From assembly GCA_028565635.1 (NCBI GenBank), contig JAOXYB010032287.1:1-14449 (forward strand): a DNA stretch of 14,449 bases, written 5' to 3'. A program made the translations under genes and the position numbers. Below, in pieces: positions 9,801 to 14,449 of this stretch. Numbering within the stretch: position 1 is the stretch's first letter; every line of letters begins with the position of its first letter. The notes beneath the pieces are model-generated. The model was not told where the DNA came from and ran no database searches. It saw only the letters and a program-made list of their open reading frames with translations. The DNA comes from Phoronis ovalis. Its lineage: Eukaryota; Phoronida; Phoronidae.

Positions 9801-12394
9801 GAAAATGGACTACAATATCCATTACTCTCTGTGTTCAGTTTTGATTGTTAATAAAAAACAATGAAAGCTCATGGTATATCTCATGCTTATGCCTGTTAAT
9901 CTTTGTTGATCTAGCATAGCCTGTTGCTCAGTTGTAATAAACCTTATTTTTTTTTACAATTAATGATTTACCCTAATAAACTCTAAGAGTTTTATATACT
10001 AGGTTTACCTGAAATACTAACATGTCGTCAGGTTTTTTCTAGATTGTTTTTCAAATGTATTTGTCACATCTTAATTTTTTTGTTTTGTTTGTTTGTCTTG
10101 TTTATCTAGCTGTTCTGCCCCTCAGACATATAATCATTATAATTTTATTAAAGTTCACTTCTGCAATAAATCTTGTGAAAACAAGATAACAACATGTTAA
10201 TCCTATTCTTTCGCTCAATTTCATCACCACATACATTGACATTTTCATGTTTTGTTTACAAGTTCTTGTTGAGTTTCAGGTGGCGAGTTTAGCACAACTA
10301 ACTTATAAATTTAGCGAGTTAAATGAAAAGATAGACAAACAAAAATATATATATATATTTTGAAAGTATATAGTTCAAACTTTGCAAAATTAATCTATAA
10401 TTTGTTAAATTTCTCTGACTAGGTCATGTGACCTTTTTGGTTTTTATTTTGGTTTACAAGTTGTAAGAAATGAATAATTCAAAAGAATATAAATAAAAAA
10501 AACCCTGTCAACTTACAAATTTGAAGCTGATTTGTACATGTATAACTACTAAACTATTTATCATATTTTTGAAATTTTGCTTTGATCAAAAGATATAAAT
10601 GTTCAAACTATATGCATGTTGAAAAAGTCTACTAAGTTGGGTCAACAAAATATCTTTGGAACAAACCAAAATTCAAAAAATGTAAGACGATGTTTTGTAG
10701 CTACATATGTAAAGACTTTGTGTAGTTACAAGTTTGAGTGATTTTTGGCTCTTTTGAATTTTCCATTTCACAGTCTTAATCACATGCCCTATTTACAGGA
10801 AAATATATTTGCAAATTTATTTTACATATTTTTAAAATATGTATACTTTCGTTTGTTTATTTTTCAGTTAACTATCAAAAATCTAACTTAAAATATGAAA
10901 GTTCAATAAGATTTCCCCAAAGACATTCTCCACCTTGAAACTGAATTAACTCTAGGTTGCACTTTCCTAAAAGGCTTGCATCATACAGATACAAATTATA
11001 AAGCTATTTTCTAAATAATGTTGTTTTGAATGTTTTTTGCAAGTACATTTACTAAAAAATTCTCATATGGTTATAAATTGCCAAATTAATTCGCTAGGTA
11101 AGTGTCATTTTACATTTCTGTAGAGTTAAATTGTTAAGCTATACACTATATTATTTTTTATTCAAATCATGAGAATGATCTAAAAAAAACAGGTGATACA
11201 GGTTACTACTTATGAGTATATAAGGGTAATCTACGATTTCATAATATTTATTAAACTACCTGGTAATTTGTCATCTGCTGTATATGAAATCCAATTACAA
11301 ACAAATATGATAATTGCCACGTGTATGATTATTATTCCACCTGAGAACGCACCATCATAAACCACTATCATATTTAATATTTAAAAATACATTGTTTGTG
11401 GCTGAGGACTCTAATCAGGTACAATAACAATGAATCCAAAGTTAATTTTTTTATACAGTGTACCTGTCTGCATGTTACAGTTGGCTTACAAGACCATATA
11501 AAATCAATTAAATTTTTAATATTAAGTGATTTAGGTCAGATGATTAGTATATGCATCTGTTTTGTACATGAAGGTGTGTTGTTCAGTAAAGCACAGTCTG
11601 GAACATTCAGTTGAATATTGAAGAATTATTCAAAACGTATTACTCTGATTTGTTTTTTTTGTGATAGTTTATGACAGTATATAAAAACAAAATTTTATTT
11701 CTGCCACATGCAGGAGAGGATGAGTCTAAAATTAAATTGCAAACACAATATAGCATAAATACTATTAGAAGGAATGGAAAGTGACATTTAAGAGAAACTT
11801 GAACCGGAATTGATAATAATATTCAAGAACTGCTTGTATTTATTATTGTGACACCTTAGTTTCAGAAACATAACCATTCATTGTCAACTGCTATTCAAAT
11901 ATGGTATACAAAGGAAGCATATGATTTCTAAGACACCAAGACATTAAAGCTTAATTGCAAATTCTTCTGTAATCTTTGAAAGCAATATAAAAGTAATATA
12001 CTTGGGAGACTTGGAACATAATAATAATAATAAGAGAAAAGTTTAACTTTGTTGGATTTAAAGTATTCATTGAATTATGTTTGGTTATGATGAGAATGAC
12101 GACCTTTCTGACAGCGATGAAGAAATTATGATAATTACGAACGACCTTGATAAAGGCATACTAAGCATTCAAACACTTGATCACTCAGATAATGAAATGG
12201 ATAGAAGGAATTCCCAATCAGAGGTGGGTGTCAATTTCATTTTATTTTGATTTCTTGTTTTGCAGACATCACGGAAAGATTTGTTGGCCTTAGATTTTGA
12301 AGGTGCTTTGAAGTATTTCCGAGTACATTTGCCAAAGAGGTATCGCACAGATGAGAATGCCAGGGAGTTGATTGACGTGGCTATTAAGTCTAAG
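537..12394 (+). CDS. RABGAP1: Rab GTPase-activating protein 1 (RabGAP1/RABGAP1L family), 15 coding exons, 3' partial
   Basis: CDS join: 537-867, 1334-1538, 1839-2022, 2159-2418, 2716-2885, 3206-3372, 3559-3724, 4193-4303, 4528-4664, 5156-5269, 6721-6795, 7399-7524, 8501-8644, 9005-9046, 12266-12394. Every intron is GT..AG and the frame stays open for 787 codons. Order of parts: disordered N-terminus (1-125), PTB domain (about 126-257), kinesin-like/DUF3694 domain (about 280-440), acidic linker (about 455-530), TBC domain (about 545-770). The TBC domain has the arginine finger R591 in IxxDxxRT and the glutamine finger Q628 in YCQG, so it should be an active GAP. From family knowledge, such proteins speed GTP hydrolysis on Rabs in Golgi and endosomal traffic. 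The vertebrate proteins run to roughly 800-1070 residues and end in a long coiled coil, which must lie beyond the window. The sequence is about equally like RABGAP1 and RABGAP1L, so the symbol is given at orthogroup level. Confidence 0.95.
954..1254. repeat. Hairpin-capped dispersed repeat in intron 1 with about 151-bp tandem units
   Basis: It begins with a near-perfect hairpin, TACCCCCAGC (954-963) against GCTGGAGGTA (969-978), 9 of 10 pairs with a 5-base loop. A CpG-rich patch (CCGCCGCGTC) follows. Two diverged copies of one unit lie 151 bases apart (about 1021-1080 and 1173-1232), sharing AAGGGAATGTG and TATCCATTTGAAA. An ATGGCCGACTGG string near 1126 resembles the ATGGCCTACTGG core of the intron 10 repeat, so both may belong to one superfamily. 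No ORF; non-autonomous. Confidence 0.6.
1334..1538 (+). CDS. RABGAP1: Coding exon 2: first half of PTB domain (residues 111-179)
   Basis: Acceptor cattccag|gt, donor GTCAG|gtaaca; enters in phase 1, leaves in phase 2. It opens with a Ser/Pro-rich stretch ([11 protein letters not shown], possible phosphorylation sites). The PTB fold then begins at [14 protein letters not shown], matching the vertebrate LFNKLTYLG strand, and [15 protein letters not shown] gives the first helix. It ends in LTSEGSVR, a strongly conserved family signature that is continued by exon 3. Confidence 0.95.
1539..1838 (+). other. Intron between coding exons 2 and 3 (300 bp)
   Basis: Donor GTCAG|gtaaca, acceptor atctacag. 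AT-rich with a T8 run near 1635-1644. The open frame across 1643-1918 has no family resemblance and overlaps exon 3 in the wrong frame. Nothing else seen. Confidence 0.8.
1839..2022 (+). CDS. RABGAP1: Coding exon 3: PTB core (residues 179-240)
   Basis: Acceptor tatctacag|at, donor GATGCG|gtaagg. It encodes [18 protein letters not shown], almost the vertebrate VEIASFPIYKVLFCARG strand pair, then [11 protein letters not shown] and [14 protein letters not shown]. The last segment starts the PTB C-terminal helix, which packs over the peptide-binding groove. The PTB domain is thought to recruit partners or membranes rather than to act catalytically. The joins to both neighbouring exons restore the family sequence without gaps. 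Confidence 0.95.
2159..2418 (+). CDS. RABGAP1: Coding exon 4: PTB C-terminal helix and start of kinesin-like domain (residues 241-327)
   Basis: Acceptor attttttag|gtg gives [16 protein letters not shown], matching the vertebrate RILYSFCTAFKRS helix that closes the PTB domain. A Ser/Thr-rich spacer follows. [25 protein letters not shown] then begins the kinesin-like (DUF3694) domain, whose EDDGKGN motif is diagnostic for RabGAP1 proteins. It ends in [15 protein letters not shown]. The donor AAAG|gtttgt is weak but is forced by the frame and by the next exon. Confidence 0.94.
2716..2885 (+). CDS. RABGAP1: Coding exon 5: kinesin-like domain core (residues 327-384)
   Basis: Acceptor tatttgtag|at, donor AAAG|gtatgt. 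It encodes [22 protein letters not shown], nearly identical to the vertebrate CFGMLLSPGRNVKNSDMHLLDM block, then a Gly/Asn-rich turn and GLWDP...NTETPK. In kinesins the related domain follows the motor. Its role in RabGAP1 is not well defined and may be structural or partner binding. Confidence 0.96.
2886..3205 (+). other. Intron between coding exons 5 and 6 (320 bp)
   Basis: Donor AAAG|gtatgt, acceptor ttatttcag. AT-rich sequence with a short TTGTTGTTG run near 3022. I see no gene, repeat family or RNA in it. Confidence 0.8.
3206..3372 (+). CDS. RABGAP1: Coding exon 6: kinesin-like domain, second half (residues 384-439)
   Basis: Acceptor tatttcag|at, donor GAG|gtaaga. It encodes [21 protein letters not shown], matching the vertebrate [21 protein letters not shown], then [22 protein letters not shown] (vertebrate [22 protein letters not shown]). 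This is among the most conserved stretches outside the TBC domain. The NERFWYFS motif alone separates RabGAP1 proteins from other TBC families. It leaves in phase 0. Confidence 0.97.
3559..3724 (+). CDS. RABGAP1: Coding exon 7: end of kinesin-like domain and acidic linker (residues 440-495)
   Basis: Acceptor gcctttctag|gtt, donor TCAG|gtatgt. The first half ([17 protein letters not shown]) corresponds to the vertebrate IYEVVSLQRESDKE segment. The second half is a poorly conserved Ser/Gln/Asp linker with [11 protein letters not shown] and a DDDS run. The linker is probably disordered and may be phosphorylated. It enters in phase 0 and leaves in phase 1. Confidence 0.92.
3725..4192 (+). other. 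Intron between coding exons 7 and 8 (468 bp)
   Basis: Donor TCAG|gtatgt, acceptor tatctaacag. AT-rich, with several AATAAA strings near 3945 and 4043 that have no coding context. Nothing else recognised. Confidence 0.8.
4193..4303 (+). CDS. RABGAP1: Coding exon 8: acidic linker and pre-TBC helix (residues 495-532)
   Basis: Acceptor tttatctaacag|ac, donor TCAG|gtaaat. The 111-nt exon encodes [16 protein letters not shown], equivalent to the vertebrate SDNELSSGTGDVSKD, then [17 protein letters not shown] (vertebrate LYSWGELLGKWHNNLG). That helix leads directly into the TBC domain. It has equal phase at both ends (1-1), so skipping would not shift the frame. Confidence 0.95.
4528..4664 (+). CDS. 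RABGAP1: Coding exon 9: start of TBC domain (residues 532-577)
   Basis: Acceptor tcatatttag|ga, donor ACTAAG|gtaaaa. It encodes [28 protein letters not shown], the N-terminal TBC motif with the invariant Arg and Trp of the G(V/I)P..LR...W signature (R551, W555). YRILITK follows, matching the vertebrate sequence exactly. It leaves in phase 0. From here every exon boundary is phase 0. Confidence 0.97.
4665..5155 (+). other. Intron between coding exons 9 and 10 (491 bp)
   Basis: Donor ACTAAG|gtaaaa, acceptor gcttttttaag. The open frame that covers exon 10 extends back to 4968, but its upstream part is hydrophobic low-complexity sequence without family similarity and is intronic. No repeat recognised. 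Confidence 0.8.
5156..5269 (+). CDS. RABGAP1: Coding exon 10: TBC arginine-finger exon (residues 578-615)
   Basis: Acceptor cttttttaag|ga, donor AGTAAG|gtaaaa. It encodes [20 protein letters not shown], the TBC IxxDxxRT motif (I585, D588, R591, T592). R591 is the arginine finger that stabilises the transition state of Rab-GTP hydrolysis. [16 protein letters not shown] follows, matching vertebrate KDTGGDGQESLYKICK. The acceptor is preceded by a T-rich tract and uses an unusual AAG trinucleotide. Confidence 0.96.
5495..6245. repeat. Dispersed repeat in intron 10: terminal hairpin plus three diverged units
   Basis: It opens with a decayed hairpin (TATGC 5495-5499 with GCATA 5519-5523; CCAC 5504-5507 with GTGG 5511-5514). 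A GTCGTCGTTGTTGTCG stretch follows, apparently a CpG-decayed form of the GTCGGCGTCGTCGGCG seen at 14367. Three related units follow (about 5575-5765, 5906-6056 and 6057-6245). Each holds an AACAGCTT.AGTTTTTA-like start, TTCATAT.CGGT(A/G)CAG, a CAGG..A core and CTGGTGGCCAT (5689, 6021, 6168). Units A and C also share GGGCA.GT then GACGAAG.(A/G)CTA. A same-strand copy starts at 14311. No coding capacity. Confidence 0.75.
6297..6505. repeat. Block of five CCCTAAAAATNGGT-like repeats ending in a near-palindrome
   Basis: Related 14-base words occur at 6297, 6326, 6398, 6430 and (degenerate) 6475. The core is C-C-Y-T-A-A-A-A-A-T-N-G-G-T, partly followed by CAGT. The block ends in TACTCCCCGGGGGTA (6491-6505), a near-palindrome. 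Spacing is uneven (29, 72, 32 and 45), so this is not a simple microsatellite. It looks like the terminal or subterminal part of a short interspersed element. No ORF. Confidence 0.55.
6721..6795 (+). CDS. RABGAP1: Coding exon 11: TBC glutamine-finger exon (residues 616-640)
   Basis: Acceptor cattttctag|gc, donor TTACAT|gtgagt. At only 25 codons it encodes [20 protein letters not shown], matching vertebrate AYSVYDEDIGYCQGQSFLAA. Q628 in YCQG is the second catalytic residue, the glutamine finger that substitutes for the Rab's own Gln. The residue after YCQG is Leu where vertebrates have Gln; the catalytic Q is intact. It is flanked by the repeat-bearing 1.45-kb intron 10. Confidence 0.97.
6796..7398 (+). 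other. Intron between coding exons 11 and 12 (603 bp)
   Basis: Donor TTACAT|gtgagt, acceptor atatttctag. AT-rich. A stretch near 7270-7352 (GGGCCGTGTG... then AATAAAATAAATTCATTCATTC) looks like the tail of an old interspersed element, but I cannot name it. No gene seen. Confidence 0.75.
7399..7524 (+). CDS. RABGAP1: Coding exon 12: TBC core helices (residues 641-682)
   Basis: Acceptor atatttctag|atg, donor ATGGAG|gtaagt (near consensus). It encodes [20 protein letters not shown], matching vertebrate MPEEQAFCVLVKIMYDYGLR, then [16 protein letters not shown] (vertebrate [16 protein letters not shown]). These are the central TBC helices that shape the Rab-binding surface. It is phase 0 at both ends. 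Confidence 0.97.
7525..8500 (+). other. Intron between coding exons 12 and 13 (976 bp)
   Basis: Donor ATGGAG|gtaagt, acceptor gaattttccag. Contents: a near-palindrome at 7809-7824 and two A-rich runs (7782-7790 and 8366-8380). Open frames overlap on both strands around 7847-8069 without family resemblance. I recognise no gene or RNA. Confidence 0.75.
8501..8644 (+). CDS. RABGAP1: Coding exon 13: TBC core, [16 protein letters not shown] motif (residues 683-730)
   Basis: Acceptor gaattttccag|ga, donor TCTGAG|gtaaga. It encodes [10 protein letters not shown], then [20 protein letters not shown], identical over this stretch to vertebrate RABGAP1L and holding the conserved TBC SQWF.TLF motif (W706). 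HIIDIFMSE follows (vertebrate HIIDLLLCE). It is phase 0 at both ends. A short (TAA)n tract lies just inside the following intron. Confidence 0.97.
8645..9004 (+). other. Intron between coding exons 13 and 14 (360 bp)
   Basis: Donor TCTGAG|gtaaga, acceptor gtattctag. It begins with a (TAA)n microsatellite and otherwise holds nothing recognisable. The acceptor region has a T-rich tract (8987-8999). Confidence 0.8.
8661..8680. repeat. (TAA)n microsatellite
   Basis: About six TAA units directly after the exon 13 donor, followed by an interrupted TGATAAT. Read on the minus strand it makes a poly-Leu open frame (8634-8822), which is an artefact of the repeat. Confidence 0.8.
9005..9046 (+). CDS. 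RABGAP1: Coding exon 14: 42-nt microexon in TBC domain (residues 731-744)
   Basis: Acceptor tgtattctag|gg, donor TTAAAG|gtaagt. It encodes [14 protein letters not shown], aligning with vertebrate GLNIIFHVALALLK. This is one TBC helix on its own exon. It is too short for most ORF scans but is needed to keep the family sequence continuous between exons 13 and 15. Its strong donor and phase-0 ends fit constitutive inclusion. It is followed by the longest intron in view (3219 bp). Confidence 0.93.
10345..10358. repeat. (AT)7 microsatellite
   Basis: Seven uninterrupted AT dinucleotides inside the long intron. Confidence 0.85.
11986..11993 (+). promoter_or_regulatory. TATA-like box upstream of the candidate alternative first exon
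   Basis: TATAAAAG lies 91 bases upstream of ATG 12077. That would allow a start of transcription near 12016-12022 and a short leader of about 60 bases. The region is very AT-rich and similar strings occur elsewhere (for example near 11680), so on its own this is weak evidence. Confidence 0.22.
12077..12223 (+). CDS. Candidate alternative first exon (acidic 49-codon N-terminus)
   Basis: ATG 12077 has A at -3 and an in-frame TGA six bases upstream (12071-12073). The ORF runs 49 codons to GAG|gtgggt, a plausible donor in phase 0, the phase of all neighbouring exon boundaries. Read through, it stops at TGA 12248-12250. The peptide starts [16 protein letters not shown] and is strongly acidic (15 Asp/Glu against 3 Lys/Arg), and ends [10 protein letters not shown] recognise no domain. 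It could provide a short isoform lacking PTB and TBC catalytic residues, as in mammalian RABGAP1L short forms. It lies only 42 nt before exon 15, so splicing to that exon is doubtful. A chance ORF is a real alternative. Confidence 0.4.
12266..12394 (+). CDS. RABGAP1: Coding exon 15: end of TBC domain (residues 745-787), last exon in view
   Basis: Acceptor cttgttttgcag|ac, donor TCTAAG|gtactg (weak after +3). It encodes [27 protein letters not shown], matching vertebrate TSKEDLLQADFEGALKFFRVQLPKRYR, then [14 protein letters not shown]. The vertebrate protein continues with (I)KVPTKKLKKYE and a long coiled coil. I could not find that exon before the window ends. Reading on past 12394 gives a non-family tail and a stop at 12452-12454, so splicing at 12394 is preferred. 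Confidence 0.95.
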
Positions 12395-14310
12395 GTACTG
12401 TGGCATGAGCTTCGTAAGTTGATCAATATTTATATCTCAAGTAATAATGTATAAGAAATTGAGGGGTCACCTACAGTGCATACCTCACTTTATGATTTTT
12501 GTAGAAAACAGTTATTTTTAGTTATGAGTGAAGTTCTACATTTTTGTATAATATATAAAAATCAATGATAGTAAGATGCATTAACATTGTAATGTTTTTA
12601 CAAATTATTGGGGAGTAGGGGTGATCAATATATTTACATCTGCATACCCATATGCCAATATTGCAGTTAAATTCATATCTGTAGACTGATCCCCTTAGAA
12701 TTTTTAATTAAATACCAACTTAGAAACTGTTCATTAAAGACAAATTTTGACTTGTGGTTATGAATATGTCATGCAGAAGTAATGAAAGTAAATCATCTGG
12801 ATAATTTGTAGTGTATTTGCTGATTTTACATAGAGGCTTAAATCATTGGTACACACCTACATTTGTTTTTGATAGACATTTGTTTAGTATTTTCAGTTCA
12901 TATTTTTCTTGTAACTAAGAATTTGATAATATATTTAGGGAATGTTTCTAAGTATTGATTTTTTTAATGATATAAACTTCATTTGCTTCCTGTTTCTAAA
13001 GATTTGTATGCTTTCAAATCTTGCTGTATTTTCTCATTTTATTCATCTTTCTATCTATTTTGCATTTGCAGCTGGCACTGTCTAGACATATGTCTATACA
13101 ATAAATAGTTGTTTGTCATTTTCAATACAGCTATGAATATCAAAGCATATGGCAAGTTACTAATTCTTTGGAAAGTTGGTAATTTTTCTTTCTTCCTCTC
13201 CCAATATTTGTACACCATTTTAAAATTTCTTTGATTCTTATTGTCATCAATATGTTTTTAGAGCACTAGGCAGATCTATTATTTTTTTATAGATAAAAAT
13301 GTTCTACTTGGGGTCAGATAAAAACCTAAGTTACAAAGCATAGAAAGATCAATATTTAAAAAAGGATTTCAGTGTACATGTGGTTAGATTAAATATCTAG
13401 AAGAGCAATAATTAGTTTGATTTTATTGTCTCCATTAAGGTATGCACTTTATGTTGTTATCTCATTTGATTGGTTGTAACTTTTTATTGGTTCTAATGAA
13501 CCAGTCTTCCTTTAAAAAGTTATTCAATTAGACAAAAGCAATAATTTTGATAACAAATGAAGTTGAAAGTCTCAGCTAACAGCTGTCATTTTTGTTTGCA
13601 GACATACAATTTATATTAGCATTAAAGGTATGATGCAACTTGAGGAATACAATACGCAAAAAAAATTGAATTGGCTTTGGAATTTCATTGGTATCTTTAT
13701 CCGTTTTAATAAATCTTTTTTTGTAAGCTGCTTGATGTCCGAGATTATGGTAATTGGATCAAGTACTCGCCAAATAAATCAAATGGCATTTGCCTTGATT
13801 GCTGCATGTTCACGTTAGATAATTAACATTTTTTTTAAAAATTGCACCATAAGCCTAGCAACCTTACACCAACATCTCACAATAAAATGACATCAACAAT
13901 TAACTATGTAAGCAAAAGATTTGAGCTTGCCTAAAAGTAATCAAAGATTTGTACCATGGATACTTAACTTGAAAAGTAATTTTTGGAAGAGAATGTGACT
14001 ATGATTGCTCTGCCATATTGAGCAATCCAGAAATAAAGAAATGCAAAAATAACTTGATTGAAATACGAAATAGACACGGAGGTAATGAATTTTTACTGAT
14101 TATACATGTATTTCTCAGCTTTCGTAAACTTTTTCTTCAAAAATGCTTTGCATATTTTAAAGTTTTTCAAACGAAAATAGGTATTTTAACCTTAAAGAAA
14201 AGTAAAGTCATCTGGTTTTGAGTTGTGTCACACTTTAATATTTAGTAAGTTAAACTTTAAGAATAAAAATTTGTTTTAATGAGTATTAAATTATCTTGCA
14301 AATGTACCTG
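12395..14310 (+). other. Intron downstream of coding exon 15
   Basis: AT-rich. I searched it for the expected KKLKKYE coiled-coil exon in phase 0 and found none. Strong acceptor-like sequences occur at 13071 (long pyrimidine tract then tttgcag) and 13601 (tttgtttgcag), but both open into short frames with early stops. Open frames at 13630-13818 and 14018-14221 are not coiled-coil and do not splice in phase. Confidence 0.7.
13072..13105 (+). other. Possible alternative terminal exon with overlapping stop and poly(A) signal
   Basis: A long pyrimidine-rich tract ends in tttgcatttgcag at 13071. Joined in phase 0 to exon 15, the sequence reads L-A-L-S-R-H-M-S-I-Q then TAA (13102-13104). AATAAA (13100-13105) overlaps that stop. 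This could end the protein just after the TBC domain, without the coiled coil. The evidence is only the acceptor strength and this coincidence; AATAAA is common in such AT-rich DNA. Confidence 0.2.
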
Positions 14311-14449
14311 TTTTTATGCCCATCACTATGTAATAGTGAAAGGGCATATAGCCGTACTGCATGCGTCGGCGTCGTCGGCGTATGTACCCTTTTCTTTGTG
14401 TTGCTATAACGGCTTCAGCTTTTGTCAGATCATCTTCGTATTTGGTACA
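14311..14449. repeat. Second copy of the hairpin-capped dispersed repeat, cut by the window end
   Basis: It starts with TTTTTATGCCCATC, as at 5491. A strong hairpin follows: TATGCCC (14315-14321) with GGGCATA (14342-14348), then TCACTAT (14323-14329) with ATAGTGA (14333-14339) around a GTA loop. Next come CpG-rich GTCGGCGTCGTCGGCG and the unit start (ATAACGGCTTCAGCTTTT...CGTATTTGGTACA), which matches unit A of intron 10. Intact CpGs and a perfect stem suggest a younger copy. Same strand as the intron 10 copy; the right part is outside the window. Confidence 0.75.

Larger units (their letters stand above)
9047..12265 (+). other. Intron between coding exons 14 and 15 (3219 bp)
   Basis: Donor TTAAAG|gtaagt, acceptor cttgttttgcag. 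Very AT-rich. It contains an (AT)n tract at 10345-10358 and an (ATA)n tract at about 12019-12032. The candidate alternative first exon lies at its 3' end (12077-12223). Short open frames at 9656-9844 and 11396-11614 show no family features. I see no conserved RNA, transposase or second gene in 9047-11980. Confidence 0.8.

Noticed and set aside
9656-9844. 62-codon open frame in the long intron
   Set aside because: No domain or family signature, unremarkable composition, no convincing splice sites in phase with the gene.
11396-11614. 72-codon open frame in the long intron
   Set aside because: Begins at a non-ATG codon, hydrophobic low-complexity peptide, no family resemblance; expected by chance in 3.2 kb.
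11675-11690. TATATAAAAAC as a second TATA box
   Set aside because: No ORF or plausible first exon follows at a suitable distance; AT-rich background.
13630-13818. 62-codon open frame after a tttgtttgcag acceptor at 13601
   Set aside because: In phase 0 the acceptor opens into a stop after five codons; the frame itself has no family similarity.
14018-14221. Possible coiled-coil exon (EIKKCKNNLIEIRN)
   Set aside because: The nearest acceptor-like AG gives a stop at once in the required phase 0, and the peptide lacks the KKLKKYE start expected for the next exon.
1-14449. tRNA, rRNA, CRISPR array, viral or prokaryotic genes
   Set aside because: No B-box-like GGTTCGA sequence with a matching cloverleaf, no regularly spaced identical repeats, no viral or bacterial protein motifs seen on either strand.

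Overview
The window is eukaryotic and AT-rich, and it carries the 5' and central part of one intron-rich protein-coding gene on the + strand. I reconstructed 15 coding exons with GT..AG introns. Joined, they give a continuous 787-codon reading frame (2361 nt) that runs past the right edge. The product is a RabGAP1/RABGAP1L-type Rab GTPase-activating protein: a disordered acidic N-terminus, a PTB domain, the kinesin-like (DUF3694) domain, an acidic linker and a TBC (Rab-GAP) domain with both catalytic fingers. The C-terminal coiled-coil of this family is not in the window. The even divergence from vertebrate RABGAP1 and RABGAP1L suggests a pre-duplication invertebrate orthologue. The AT-rich introns and dispersed repeats (a TATGCCC...GGGCATA hairpin followed by CpG-rich GTCGGCG sequence) look lophotrochozoan, probably a bivalve mollusc. 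That placement rests on my recollection of similar repeats, not on a search.

Layout. 1-507: upstream intron or 5' flank. 508-867: first coding exon, with a 4-codon uORF touching the start codon. 1334-2418: PTB exons. 2159-3724: PTB tail, kinesin-like domain and linker. 4193-4664: linker and start of TBC. 5156-5269 and 6721-6795: arginine-finger and glutamine-finger exons, separated by a 1.45-kb intron filled with an old dispersed repeat. 7399-9046: rest of the TBC core, ending in a 42-nt microexon. 9047-12265: a 3.2-kb intron. 12266-12394: last exon in view. 12395-14449: intron, ending in a new copy of the hairpin-capped repeat.

The most interesting item is a candidate alternative first exon at 12077-12223, near the end of the 3.2-kb intron. 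It is an acidic 49-codon ORF with an in-frame stop just upstream, a TATA-like box at 11986 and a phase-0 donor. It ends only 42 nt before the next constitutive exon, which seems too close for normal splicing. I infer that it would skip that exon and join the downstream coiled-coil exon. That would parallel the short, GAP-less RABGAP1L isoforms known in mammals. Other points are the repeat families, the run of phase-0 TBC exons, and a possible alternative 3' terminal exon. I saw no second gene, tRNA, rRNA, CRISPR array or prokaryotic feature.
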